A stretch of 64,000 nt of DNA from contig CP064972.1 of the NCBI GenBank assembly GCA_016699405.1, positions 930,001 through 994,000 on the forward strand, in the 5' to 3' direction. Of the stretch, positions 42,831-50,412 are shown piece after piece. The stretch comes from Holophagales bacterium (GTDB taxonomy: Bacteria > Acidobacteriota > Thermoanaerobaculia > Multivoradales > JAGPDF01). The notes beneath the pieces are model-generated. The model did no database searches and was not told the origin of the DNA. It saw nothing but the letters and a program-made list of their open reading frames with translations. The position numbers and the translations under genes were made by a program. Position 1 is the stretch's first letter. Every line of letters starts with the position of its first letter.

Positions 42831-43115
42831 ATGAGTGAGGCCGGGTCCGCCGAACTGCCGATCAAGATCGGCGACGAAGAGCTCAAGGGGCGCTACGCGA
42901 ATCTGCTCCGCATCGCTCACACGCGGGAGGAGTTCGTTCTCGACTTCATCCACCTCGTGCCGCCGCAGGGCGTGGTAACCGCGCGGGTGGTCACCAGTCC
43001 GCCGCATCTGAAGCGAATCGTCCGGGCGCTTGCCGCGAACCTGGCACGCTACGAGGAGGCGTTCGGCGTGATCCCCGAGGCTCCGGGTCCCGAGCTGCCC
43101 CCCGACGCCAACTGA
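42831..43115 (+). CDS. DUF3467 family protein
   Basis: 94 residues from ATG at 42831 with GGTGGAGGAGAG upstream. The pattern ELKGRYANLLRIAHTREEFV and DFIHLVPPQGVVTARVVTSP, HLKRIVRALAANLARYE is that of DUF3467, a short conserved cytoplasmic family without known function. A TACGAT hexamer at 42797-42802 could be its own -10. No catalytic residues can be recognised. Confidence 0.85.
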   Translation: MSEAGSAELPIKIGDEELKGRYANLLRIAHTREEFVLDFIHLVPPQGVVTARVVTSPPHLKRIVRALAANLARYEEAFGVIPEAPGPELPPDAN

Positions 43116-43124
43116 AGAACGGAC

Positions 43125-43769
43125 ATGCGCGACCCCTCCTGGCCGCTCCGTGCGCCGGCGAGGCTGGCGCTCGCGCTCGTCGCCGCCAGTCTTGCCGGCG
43201 CCTGCGCGTCCTCGCGCGCACCGACGCTACCCACCGAAGCGGCGGCCTGGGCCGAAGGTCCGGTGCGTTGGCTGCTTCTGCCCGAGGAGCGACGCGAGCT
43301 CGGCCGCTTGCGCTCGACGAGCGAGCTCGCGACCTTTCGCGAGCAGTTCTGGCGCCGCCGTGACCCGACACCCGAGGACCCGGAGAACCCGGCCCAGGCG
43401 ATCTTCCTCGAGCGCGTCGAGATCGCCGACCGTCTCTACGACGAGGGCGACCTCGACGGCAGCCGGAGCGACCGGGGGCGTGCCTTCCTGTTGCTGGGCC
43501 CGCCGAGCCGCCTGCGCCTGACGCGTCGTGACGATCCGCTGGCGGGCTCCGGGGGCGGAAAGCCGGACCGCGTCGCGCGCGTCGAGAGCTGGGGCTGGGT
43601 GGCAGAGGACCTCGATCCGGCGTTGCGCGCCCGCCTCCCGGCGCCGGGCGAAGGCGGTGAATGGCGGGTGACGTTCCTGCGCGAGCGCGACCGCGCGCGA
43701 CTGATCGCGGGCCAGGCGTTGCTCGAGGCGGCGGCGCGCGGGTGGGTGCGAGCGGAGGCCGAGCGGTAA
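43125..43769 (+). CDS. GWxTD-family lipoprotein with a degenerate signature
   Basis: 214 residues. Signal peptide with a lipobox-like ASLAGAC (Cys near residue 27). Conserved block of the GWxTD family: REQFWRRRDPTPEDPENP, AIFLERVEIADRLYDEGD, then DRGRAFLLLGPPSRLR. The name-giving GW-T-D tract is replaced by SRSDRGR here, so the family call rests on the flanks. Such proteins are common in Acidobacteriota; their function is unknown, and a surface or outer membrane role is suspected. It sits just before the DevCAB-like exporter. Confidence 0.75.
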   Translation: MRDPSWPLRAPARLALALVAASLAGACASSRAPTLPTEAAAWAEGPVRWLLLPEERRELGRLRSTSELATFREQFWRRRDPTPEDPENPAQAIFLERVEIADRLYDEGDLDGSRSDRGRAFLLLGPPSRLRLTRRDDPLAGSGGGKPDRVARVESWGWVAEDLDPALRARLPAPGEGGEWRVTFLRERDRARLIAGQALLEAAARGWVRAEAER

Positions 43770-43783
43770 CGCGCGGCGGCTCG

Positions 43784-44911
43784 ATGGTCTCGGTCGCCCG
43801 CAAGAACCTGCTGCACGACCGGCTGCGCTTTGCCATCGCGGTCACCGGCATCGTCTTCGCGGTGGTGCTCATCACCATCCAGGCCGGGATGTTCCTGCGC
43901 TTTCTCACCAACGCCTCGGTGGTCATCGACCACATCGACGTCGATCTCTGGGTGACCTCGAAGGACCTCAAGAACTACGACTTCGGCCGGCCGAACGACC
44001 GGCGGAAGCTCTTTCAGGTGCGCTCGGTCGACGGTGTCGCCTGGGCCGAGGAGCTGGTGCTCGCCTTCTCCTCCTGGCAGCGGCCCGACGGCGGCCAGGA
44101 GTCGATCGAGGTGGTCGGCTACGACCCGCGCTCGCGGATCGGCGCACCCTGGGACGTGGTCGTCGGCGATCCAGGAGCGGTGCGCGGCTTCGACGGCGTG
44201 CTGGTCGACGAGCGCGACACGGCACGCCTCGGTCGACCGCGTCTCGGCGAGCGCATCGACATCCGGGGGCACCGGGCGCGGGTCATCGGGTTCACGCGCG
44301 GCGCGAAGAACTTCACACAGAGCCCCTACGTCTTCACCAGCCTCGAGAACGCCCGCCGCTTCACCTTCTTCGTCGGCCGCGACCAGGTCACCTACATCCT
44401 GGTCAAAGTGGCGCCCGGGGTCGACGTCCGTTCGGTGCAGCGGGCCATCCGCCGGACCGTGCCGTTCGTCGACGTGCACACGGCGCGCGAGTTCTCGAAC
44501 CTCTCGCGCCGCTACTGGATGGTGCTGACCGGCGCCGGCGTGGCGCTTCTGGCCTCGATGCTGATGGCGCTCGCGATCGGCACGATCATCGTCGCCCAGA
44601 CGATCTACGCGTCGACGCTCGAGCACCTCAAGGAGTTCGGCACCCTGAAGGCGATCGGGGCGAGCGACGGCTTCCTCTACCGGATCGTGCTCGAGCAGGG
44701 GTTGCTGGCCGCGCTCGTCGGCTATGTCGCCGGCATGGCGGTCGCCTGGGGGGTGGTGCGCCTGCTCGCCCGTGGGGGACTCGACGTGCTGCTGCCGCCG
44801 TGGATGATCGCCGGGATCTTCGTGCTCACGCTCGCCATGTGTGCCGGGAGCTCGGTGGTCTCCATCTATCGCCTGACGCGCCTCGACCCGGCGCAGGTCT
44901 TCAAGAGCTGA
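43784..44911 (+). CDS. DevC-like ABC transporter permease (FtsX/MacB fold)
   Basis: 375 residues from ATG at 43784. One N-terminal membrane segment (RLRFAIAVTGIVFAVVLI), a periplasmic domain (about 45-230) and three C-terminal segments ending in RLTRLDPAQVFKS. The layout is that of FtsX/MacB permeases. The small size and partner genes match DevC, which in cyanobacteria exports glycolipids through DevA (ATPase), DevB (adaptor) and TolC. Order here is C-A-B. The cargo in this organism is unknown. Confidence 0.85.
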   Translation: MVSVARKNLLHDRLRFAIAVTGIVFAVVLITIQAGMFLRFLTNASVVIDHIDVDLWVTSKDLKNYDFGRPNDRRKLFQVRSVDGVAWAEELVLAFSSWQRPDGGQESIEVVGYDPRSRIGAPWDVVVGDPGAVRGFDGVLVDERDTARLGRPRLGERIDIRGHRARVIGFTRGAKNFTQSPYVFTSLENARRFTFFVGRDQVTYILVKVAPGVDVRSVQRAIRRTVPFVDVHTAREFSNLSRRYWMVLTGAGVALLASMLMALAIGTIIVAQTIYASTLEHLKEFGTLKAIGASDGFLYRIVLEQGLLAALVGYVAGMAVAWGVVRLLARGGLDVLLPPWMIAGIFVLTLAMCAGSSVVSIYRLTRLDPAQVFKS

Positions 44912-44917
44912 GCGCCG

Positions 44918-45616
44918 ATGGACGATCGTCATTCGATCCGCCTGCGCCTCGACGGCGTGCGCAAGACCTACGGCGAGGGCGCCGAACGGGTCGAGGCGGT
45001 GGCGGGCGTCGACCTCGCCCTCGCCGGCGGCGAGTGCGTGCTGCTGGTCGGACCTTCGGGCAGCGGCAAGACGACGCTGCTCATGCTGATGGGTTGCCTG
45101 CTGCGGCCGAGCGCCGGCGGCGCCTGGGTCGACGGGATCGACGTGGCGGGCCTCTCCGAGCGTGACCTCTCGCGGGTGCGGCTCGGTCACCTCGGCTTCG
45201 TCTTCCAGGGGTTCAACCTCTTCCCGGCGCTCACCGCGCGGGAGAACGTCGAGCTGGTTCTCAACCTGCGCGGGATCGGCGGCGCGCGGGCGGTCGCCGA
45301 AGCGGCGCGCCACCTCGGGCGGGTCGGTCTCGAGCACCGACTGACCCACAAGCCGGCCGATCTCTCGGGCGGCGAGAAACAGCGCGTCGCCGTGGCCCGG
45401 GCCCTCGCCGCCGAGGCTCCGATCCTCCTGGCCGACGAGCCGACGGCGAGTCTCGACGGAGTGACCGGCTATCGCGTGACCGAGCTCCTGCGTCGACTGG
45501 CGCGCGAAGAGGGGCGTGCGGTGTTCGTCGTCACCCACGATCCGCGCATCGTCGACCTGGGAGACCGCGTGCTGCACATGGAGGACGGACGGATCGTCCA
45601 CGAGGAGAAGAGATGA
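44918..45616 (+). CDS. DevA/LolD-like ABC transporter ATPase
   Basis: 232 residues. Walker A GPSGSGKTTLLMLM, Q-loop FVFQGFNLFPAL, signature LSGGEKQRVAVARAL, Walker B ILLADEPTASLDG, H-loop VVTHDPRI. Typical of MacB/LolD/DevA ATPases, which drive mechanotransmission rather than direct transport. It is 6 nt after the permease gene and overlaps the adaptor gene as ATGA, so all three are co-translated. Confidence 0.93.
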   Translation: MDDRHSIRLRLDGVRKTYGEGAERVEAVAGVDLALAGGECVLLVGPSGSGKTTLLMLMGCLLRPSAGGAWVDGIDVAGLSERDLSRVRLGHLGFVFQGFNLFPALTARENVELVLNLRGIGGARAVAEAARHLGRVGLEHRLTHKPADLSGGEKQRVAVARALAAEAPILLADEPTASLDGVTGYRVTELLRRLAREEGRAVFVVTHDPRIVDLGDRVLHMEDGRIVHEEKR

Positions 45617-46857
45617 ATCGGCCTGTTCGATCGACCGTCCGGGCGTTGCTGCCGGTCCTGTTCGCCCTCGCCGCCTGCGGTCACGAAGCGCGTCCCACGG
45701 CGCGCGTCGCCCGCGGAGCGCTCCACGACTGGGTGGCGGCGCTCGGGCGGATCGAGGGTCCCGGCGAGCTGGTACGTCTCGGCCCGCGGGTCCCCGGTCG
45801 GCTCGCCGAGGTCCGTGTCGCCGAAGGAGAGCGCGTCGAGGCCGGCCAGGTGCTGGCGGTGCTCGAGAACGCCGACGCGCGCGCCCGCCTCGCGGCGGCC
45901 GAAGCGCGGCTCGCGCGACTCGAGCGCGGCGGAAGGCCGCAGGAGGTGGCGGCGGCCGAGGCCCGTCTGACGGCGGCACGCGCACGACGCACCGAGGCCG
46001 AACGGACCCTCGAACGGAGCGATGCCCTGGCGCGCCAGGGGATCGACTCGACGGCCGTGCTCGATGCGGCGCGCCGGGCCTACGACACGGCACAGGCCGA
46101 CGCGGTGGCGGCCGAGCGCGAAGCCGAGCTCGTCCGTCTGGCGGCGCGCGACGAGGTCCTCGCCGAGGCGGCGGCCGAGCTCGCGGCGGCGCGTGACGCC
46201 GTGCGGGCGACCGAGATCGTGGCCCCGGCGGCCGGGGTGGTGCTCAAGCGCCACCTGCTGCCGGGCGAGACGATCGGCCTCGGCGCCACCGTCGTCCCCG
46301 TCGTGACGATGACCACCGCCGGTGCGCGTTGGGTGCGGCTCGAGGTCTCGGAGAGCCAGGTCGGCCGGGTGAAGGTCGGCCAGACGGTCTACACGAGCTG
46401 CGACGCCTTCCCGGGGCAGGTCTTCGCGGGCACGGTGCGCTCGGTGGCGCCGGCGATGGGGCGCAAGTCGATCACCGACCCCGATCCGCGGGCGCTGTCG
46501 GACACCGAGGTGCAGGAGGTGCGCGCCGAGCTCGGCGCGGACGCCGACGTGCTCCCCTATCAGCTTCGTGTCGATGCGGTGGTGGAGACCGCCGCGGTCG
46601 CCGATGCGCTGCTCGTGCCGGTGGAGGCGCTGGAGCTCGACGGCGCCGATCGCGCCCGGGCGCGGGTGCGGCGCGACGGCGTGTGGCGTGAGGTGACGGT
46701 GGGGCTCGGAGCGCTCAACGAACGGTTCGCCGAAGCGACCGACGGTCTCGTCGCCGGCGACGAGGTCGAGCTGCGCGAACCGGCAGCTCCGGCGACCGGG
46801 GCGCCGCTCGCCGGACCGCCGCGGGTCCCGCGCCGTTCGGCGGGGACGGGAAGCTGA
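45613..46857 (+). CDS. HlyD/DevB-like periplasmic adaptor lipoprotein
   Basis: 414 residues. Signal peptide with a good lipobox LAAC (Cys near residue 22). Beta-barrel and lipoyl halves flank a long alpha-helical hairpin (about 95-205, rich in Ala/Arg/Glu: ARARLAAAEARLARLERGG). The C-terminal membrane-proximal part has ATDGLVAGDEVELREP. It should join the inner-membrane permease to a TolC-type outer-membrane channel, which is not encoded in this window. Convergent with the exonuclease-type gene, whose stop is 2 nt away. Confidence 0.9.
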   Translation: MNRPVRSTVRALLPVLFALAACGHEARPTARVARGALHDWVAALGRIEGPGELVRLGPRVPGRLAEVRVAEGERVEAGQVLAVLENADARARLAAAEARLARLERGGRPQEVAAAEARLTAARARRTEAERTLERSDALARQGIDSTAVLDAARRAYDTAQADAVAAEREAELVRLAARDEVLAEAAAELAAARDAVRATEIVAPAAGVVLKRHLLPGETIGLGATVVPVVTMTTAGARWVRLEVSESQVGRVKVGQTVYTSCDAFPGQVFAGTVRSVAPAMGRKSITDPDPRALSDTEVQEVRAELGADADVLPYQLRVDAVVETAAVADALLVPVEALELDGADRARARVRRDGVWREVTVGLGALNERFAEATDGLVAGDEVELREPAAPATGAPLAGPPRVPRRSAGTGS

Positions 46858-46858
46858 C

Positions 46859-47755
46859 TCAGAGGACGGCTGAGGGATCGGTCGGCGTGGCGCGGCGAGC
46901 GGTCGGTCGCCGGGCGCGCGAGACGCGAACCCTTCCCGGAGTCTCGCGCACCCGGCTCCCCGGCTGGCGCCGGCGAACCTCCGCGACGACCCCCAGGTGG
47001 TCGGAGAGGTGATCGTCGAGCGTCCGATAGGCGGCGAACTCGAGCTCGTCGGAGACCAGGATCCAGTCGAGGCAGACGACCGGACGCCGGGCCGGGAAGG
47101 TGGGCCGCATCTCGCCGACGAACGGCTGCAGCGAGAGCTCGCGCGCCAGCAGCATGAGCGCGCCGCGCTCTCGCCCCCACTCGCAGTTGAAGTCGCCGAG
47201 GATGACCAGCGGATGGGTCCGGTGCCGCACGTGCTCGACGAGCTGCTCGACCTGCCGCCGGCGGACCGAGGGATAGAGAAAGTCGAGATGCACCGACACC
47301 AGCCCGACCGGGCCGCCGCCGTCCGGCAGCTCGGCCGTGGCGGTGACGAACCCCTTGGTGTCGCGCCAGCTTTCGCGGAACGCCTGCGAGTGGGGGTCGG
47401 CGAGCGGTAGGCGCGAGAGCAGCGCCGTCCCGTACTCGAGTCCGACATCGAGGCCGCGCCAGCCGACCGAGAGACGTTGGTGGTCGCCGCGGAAGGAGTG
47501 GTCGTAGCCGGCGAGCCGGGAGAGCGTGTGGATGTGGTCGAAACGACCGCTCCACAGCGACGGTCCGTCGGCCTCCTGCAGCGCCACGACGTCCGGGCTC
47601 TCGCGACGCAGGACGGCGGCGATGTGGTGGAGGTTCGCCGAAAGCGTCGAGCGGCGAAGCAGCGCCTGGTGCCGCGAGCGGCGCCTGCCGTGGGCCATGT
47701 TGAGAGTGAGCAGCCGCAGACGCGGGGCGTCCACGGACCACGGGGCGTGGTGCAT
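46859..47755 (-). CDS. Endonuclease/exonuclease/phosphatase family protein
   Basis: 298 residues. EEP motifs in order: LRLLTLNMAHGR, VVALQEADG (metal Glu), VGLVSVHLDFLY, VILGDFNCEWGRE (Asp/Asn), LDWILVSDEL and LSDHLGVVAEV (Asp/His pair). No signal peptide. This fold acts on DNA, RNA, phospholipids or inositol phosphates, and the sequence does not say which. The last ~35 residues are Arg-rich. It lies 2 nt after the EVE gene, so the two are probably co-translated. Confidence 0.85.
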   Translation of the reverse strand: MHHAPWSVDAPRLRLLTLNMAHGRRRSRHQALLRRSTLSANLHHIAAVLRRESPDVVALQEADGPSLWSGRFDHIHTLSRLAGYDHSFRGDHQRLSVGWRGLDVGLEYGTALLSRLPLADPHSQAFRESWRDTKGFVTATAELPDGGGPVGLVSVHLDFLYPSVRRRQVEQLVEHVRHRTHPLVILGDFNCEWGRERGALMLLARELSLQPFVGEMRPTFPARRPVVCLDWILVSDELEFAAYRTLDDHLSDHLGVVAEVRRRQPGSRVRETPGRVRVSRARRPTARRATPTDPSAVL

Positions 47756-47757
47756 GC

Positions 47758-48165
47758 TCAGAGCCCGCCGAGCTCGAGCAGCCGCGCGCGCAGCGGTTCG
47801 GGCACCGGCATCACCGAAAGGCGCGAGTTGCGCACCAGGTCGAACTCGCGGAAGGCGGGATCGGCCTTGATCTCGCCGAGGCTCACGACTTCGGGGAGCC
47901 GTCGGACCGGCTCCAGGTCGACCACCACGCGGCGCCCCTCGGCGTCGCTCGGGTCGGGGTAGGGGTCCGAGGCGATCCGCGCCAAGCCGACCACCGACTT
48001 CTCGTCGCCGGTGTGGTAGACGAGCGCCTCGTCGCCGGCGCGCGCAGCGCGCAGGTGCTTCTGGGCGAGGGCGTTGCTGACCCCCTCCCAGACGGTGCGA
48101 CCGTCGCGCGCGAGATCCCCGAAGCTGTAGCTTCCGGGCTCGGTCTTCAGCAGCCAGCAGGCCAT
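47758..48165 (-). CDS. EVE domain protein (modified-base reader family)
   Basis: 135 residues, the whole chain being one EVE domain: ACWLLKTEPGSYSFGDLARD, VWEGVSNALAQKHLRA, GDEALVYHTGDEKSVVGLA, YPDPSDAEGRRVVVDLEP. The fold is PUA-like and binds modified cytosine or adenine in DNA or RNA in related proteins. Some bacterial EVE proteins accompany restriction systems, but none is seen here. Start at 48165 is preceded by a -10-like TAGAAT. Confidence 0.93.
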   Translation of the reverse strand: MACWLLKTEPGSYSFGDLARDGRTVWEGVSNALAQKHLRAARAGDEALVYHTGDEKSVVGLARIASDPYPDPSDAEGRRVVVDLEPVRRLPEVVSLGEIKADPAFREFDLVRNSRLSVMPVPEPLRARLLELGGL

Positions 48166-48174
48166 CGCGTCTCG

Positions 48175-48180
48175 ATTCTA
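48175..48180 (-). promoter_or_regulatory. -10 hexamer TAGAAT of the EVE gene
   Basis: TAGAAT lies 9 nt before the ATG at 48165, with no SD, in the short gap after hutI. Confidence 0.4.
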
Positions 48181-48202
48181 GGTCATGCGGCCGCGGCGGG
48201 CG

Positions 48203-49462
48203 TCAGGTGGCGAGGTGGACGACTCGCCCGCCTTTGACGACTGCGCGAACCGGGTTGACACCGAAGTGGTAGGCGAGGTGAAAGAGGTTCGGGGCGTCGA
48301 GCAGCACGAGGTCGGCGCGCTTGCCCTCTTCGAGCGAGCCGATCTCGGCGCCTAGACCGAGCGAGCAGGCGGCGTTGAGGGTGGCGGCGGTGAGCGCCTC
48401 CTCGATCGACAGCCGCAGCTCGAAAACGGCGAGCGTCAGGATCGTCGGCATCGATTCGGTGTTGCAAGATCCGGGATTGCAGTCGGTGGCGAGCGCCACC
48501 GGCACACCGCGTGCGACGAGCGTGCGGGCCGGCGCATAGACGTGCTTCATCAGGAAGAAGCTGGTGCCCGGCAACAGGATGGCGACCACGCCGGCCGCGG
48601 CCAGCGCGTCGATGCCGCGCTCGGAGACGGCCATCAGATGGTCGGCCGAGAGTGCTCCGAGCTCGGCGGCCAGCTCGGCGCCGCCGGAGTCGACGAACTC
48701 GTCGGCGTGGAGGCGCGGCGCGAGGCCGTGCTCGCGACCCGCCTCGAGGATGCGCCGCGACTCGTCGGCGGAGAAGACGCCGCGCTCGCAGAAGACGTCG
48801 CAGAACCGCGCCAGCCTCTCGGCGGCCACTGCCGGGACGATCTCCGAGCAGACGATCTCGACGTAACGCGCGCGATCGTCGCGATGCTCGGGTGGCACCT
48901 CGTGAGCGGCCAGCAGCGTCGGCACCAGCTCGACCGGCTGGGTTCCCGCGGCGCGGCGGATCGCCGCGAGCTGCTTGAGCTCGTCGACGAGCGACAGTCC
49001 GTAGCCGCTCTTGGCCTCGGCCGTCGTGGTGCCGCAGGCGAGCATCCGGGCGAGCCGCGGGCGCATCGCGGCGGCAAGCTCGTCGGCGGAAGCCCCGCGG
49101 GTCGAGCGCACGGTGGAGAGGATGCCGCCGCCCGCCTCGGCAATTTCCTGATAGCTCCTGCCGGCGAGTCGCATGGCGAACTCGTGCTCCCGGCTACCGG
49201 CCCACGGGAGGTGGGTGTGTGGGTCGACGAAGCCGGGCACCAGCGTGCCGCCGCCCCCGTCGAGGCGAGGCGTGTCGGGGAGCTCGCCGAGACGCGCCAG
49301 GCGCTCCTCGCGCGGTCCGAGAAAAGCGATCCGTCCGTCGCGGCAAAGCAGCTCGGCGTTCTGGAAACGACGCACGGCCCCCTGCGCGGGTCCGGCCTGG
49401 GGTGCCGTGCCGAGCGGCGTGGCGATCTCGGCGAGGTTCTCGATCAGCAGGTCGTGGCTCAC
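48203..49462 (-). CDS. hutI: Imidazolonepropionase
   Basis: 419 residues from GTG at 49462. Amidohydrolase motifs: GFVDPHTHLPWAGSREHEF (metal His pair, HutI-specific tail), TTAEAKSGYGLSL, PRLHADEFVDSGGAELAAEL, SADHLMAVSE and VALATDCNPGSCNTESMPT (metal Asp). It hydrolyses imidazolonepropionate to formiminoglutamate in histidine breakdown. hutH, hutU and hutG are not beside it, so it looks like an orphan of the pathway. Confidence 0.96.
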   Translation of the reverse strand: MSHDLLIENLAEIATPLGTAPQAGPAQGAVRRFQNAELLCRDGRIAFLGPREERLARLGELPDTPRLDGGGGTLVPGFVDPHTHLPWAGSREHEFAMRLAGRSYQEIAEAGGGILSTVRSTRGASADELAAAMRPRLARMLACGTTTAEAKSGYGLSLVDELKQLAAIRRAAGTQPVELVPTLLAAHEVPPEHRDDRARYVEIVCSEIVPAVAAERLARFCDVFCERGVFSADESRRILEAGREHGLAPRLHADEFVDSGGAELAAELGALSADHLMAVSERGIDALAAAGVVAILLPGTSFFLMKHVYAPARTLVARGVPVALATDCNPGSCNTESMPTILTLAVFELRLSIEEALTAATLNAACSLGLGAEIGSLEEGKRADLVLLDAPNLFHLAYHFGVNPVRAVVKGGRVVHLAT

Positions 49463-49468
49463 CGGCTG

Positions 49469-49474
49469 ATTATG
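49469..49474 (-). promoter_or_regulatory. -10 hexamer CATAAT, predicted leaderless start of hutI
   Basis: CATAAT ends 6 nt before the GTG start of hutI on the minus strand, with no SD. Confidence 0.45.
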
Positions 49475-49555
49475 CGGGAGGAAGGGCGTCGCTGGGGACG
49501 GCGGCGGGCGCGAAGGGCGGACGGGCTTCTCGCGCCGACGCGAACCGCCCGCCGC

Positions 49556-50056
49556 TCAGGCCTGCCGGCGAACGCGCGGCAGGGTGTGGACCGAGGCGGT
49601 GTGCAGATCGTCCTCTTCGTCGGTCTCGACCATCTGCCGATAGAGATCGAGCGCGTTGCGCAGGCGCATCCGCAGCTCCTTGCGCTGCAGCCGCAGCTCC
49701 TGGATCTTCGCCTCGATCCGCTGTGCCTGCTCGAGCGCCTGCTCGACGATCTTGTCGGCCGCGAGCTCGGCCTCCTTGATCAGCAGCTGCGCCTCCTTGT
49801 GGGAGGCCGCGACGATCTCCTCGGAGAGCTTCTGACCGCGCACCAGCGTCTCCTGCAACTGGTGCTCGCGCTCCTCGGCCTCCCGCAGCCGGTCGGCGAA
49901 GAAGCGGTTCTCCCGCTCCAGGTGATCGATGCGGGCGATTCGGCTGGCGAGCTCCTCCGCGACCAGGGCGAGGAAGCCCTGCACCTCGTCCGGGTCGAGG
50001 CCCTTGCGGCGCTCGGAGAACTGGGTCTTCTGGATGTCGAGGGGGGTCAGGCTCAT
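49556..50056 (-). CDS. DivIVA-like coiled-coil protein
   Basis: 166 residues, GGAGG upstream. N-terminus LTPLDIQKTQFSERRKGLDP followed by EVQGFL is the DivIVA lipid-binding head; the rest (about 45-145) is a long coiled coil (ERENRFFADRLREAEEREHQ). DivIVA proteins mark curved membranes and organise division or growth proteins. The gene follows yggT by 9 nt, a pairing also common in Gram-positives (ylmG-ylmH-divIVA). Confidence 0.88.
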   Translation of the reverse strand: MSLTPLDIQKTQFSERRKGLDPDEVQGFLALVAEELASRIARIDHLERENRFFADRLREAEEREHQLQETLVRGQKLSEEIVAASHKEAQLLIKEAELAADKIVEQALEQAQRIEAKIQELRLQRKELRMRLRNALDLYRQMVETDEEDDLHTASVHTLPRVRRQA

Positions 50057-50065
50057 GGTGCCTCC

Positions 50066-50365
50066 TCAGAAGATCGCCGGCCGCAGGGCGAGCGAATAGA
50101 CGAGGCCGTACTTGAGAAGTTGAATGACGAGGATCACCAGCATCGGCGAGAGGTCGAGCCCGCCGAGCTTGTGCGGGGGGACGAGCCGGCGCAACGGCCG
50201 CAACACCGGCTCGGTCAGCCGGGCGAGCAGCCGGACGATCGGGTTGTACGGGTCGGGGCTCACCCAGGAGAGGAGCGCCCGGATGATGATCACCCAGGTG
50301 TAGAGGTCGAGCAGCGCGAAGAGCAGGCGCAGCAGGCCGAAACCGTATCCCGTCGCGAGCCCCAT
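50066..50365 (-). CDS. YggT/YlmG family membrane protein
   Basis: 99 residues from ATG at 50365. Two hydrophobic segments (LLRLLFALLDLYTWVIIIRA; MLVILVIQLLKYGLVYSLAL) and the family signature SWVSPDPYNPIVRLLARLTE and PVLRPLRRLVPP. Role near division sites is suggested in other bacteria; exact function unknown. The 51-nt upstream in-frame ATG is rejected because of the -10 site. Confidence 0.92.
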   Translation of the reverse strand: MGLATGYGFGLLRLLFALLDLYTWVIIIRALLSWVSPDPYNPIVRLLARLTEPVLRPLRRLVPPHKLGGLDLSPMLVILVIQLLKYGLVYSLALRPAIF

Positions 50366-50375
50366 GGGACGCCAG

Positions 50376-50381
50376 ACTGTA
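50376..50381 (-). promoter_or_regulatory. -10 hexamer TACAGT of the yggT-divIVA pair
   Basis: TACAGT lies 10 nt before the ATG at 50365, with no SD. Confidence 0.35.
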
Positions 50382-50412
50382 GCACGCACGCCGAGGTGCG
50401 GCGTGAATTCCT

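Noticed and set aside
47758..48165. EVE protein as part of a defence island
   Set aside because: No restriction, methylase or other defence gene within the window; treated as a stand-alone gene.
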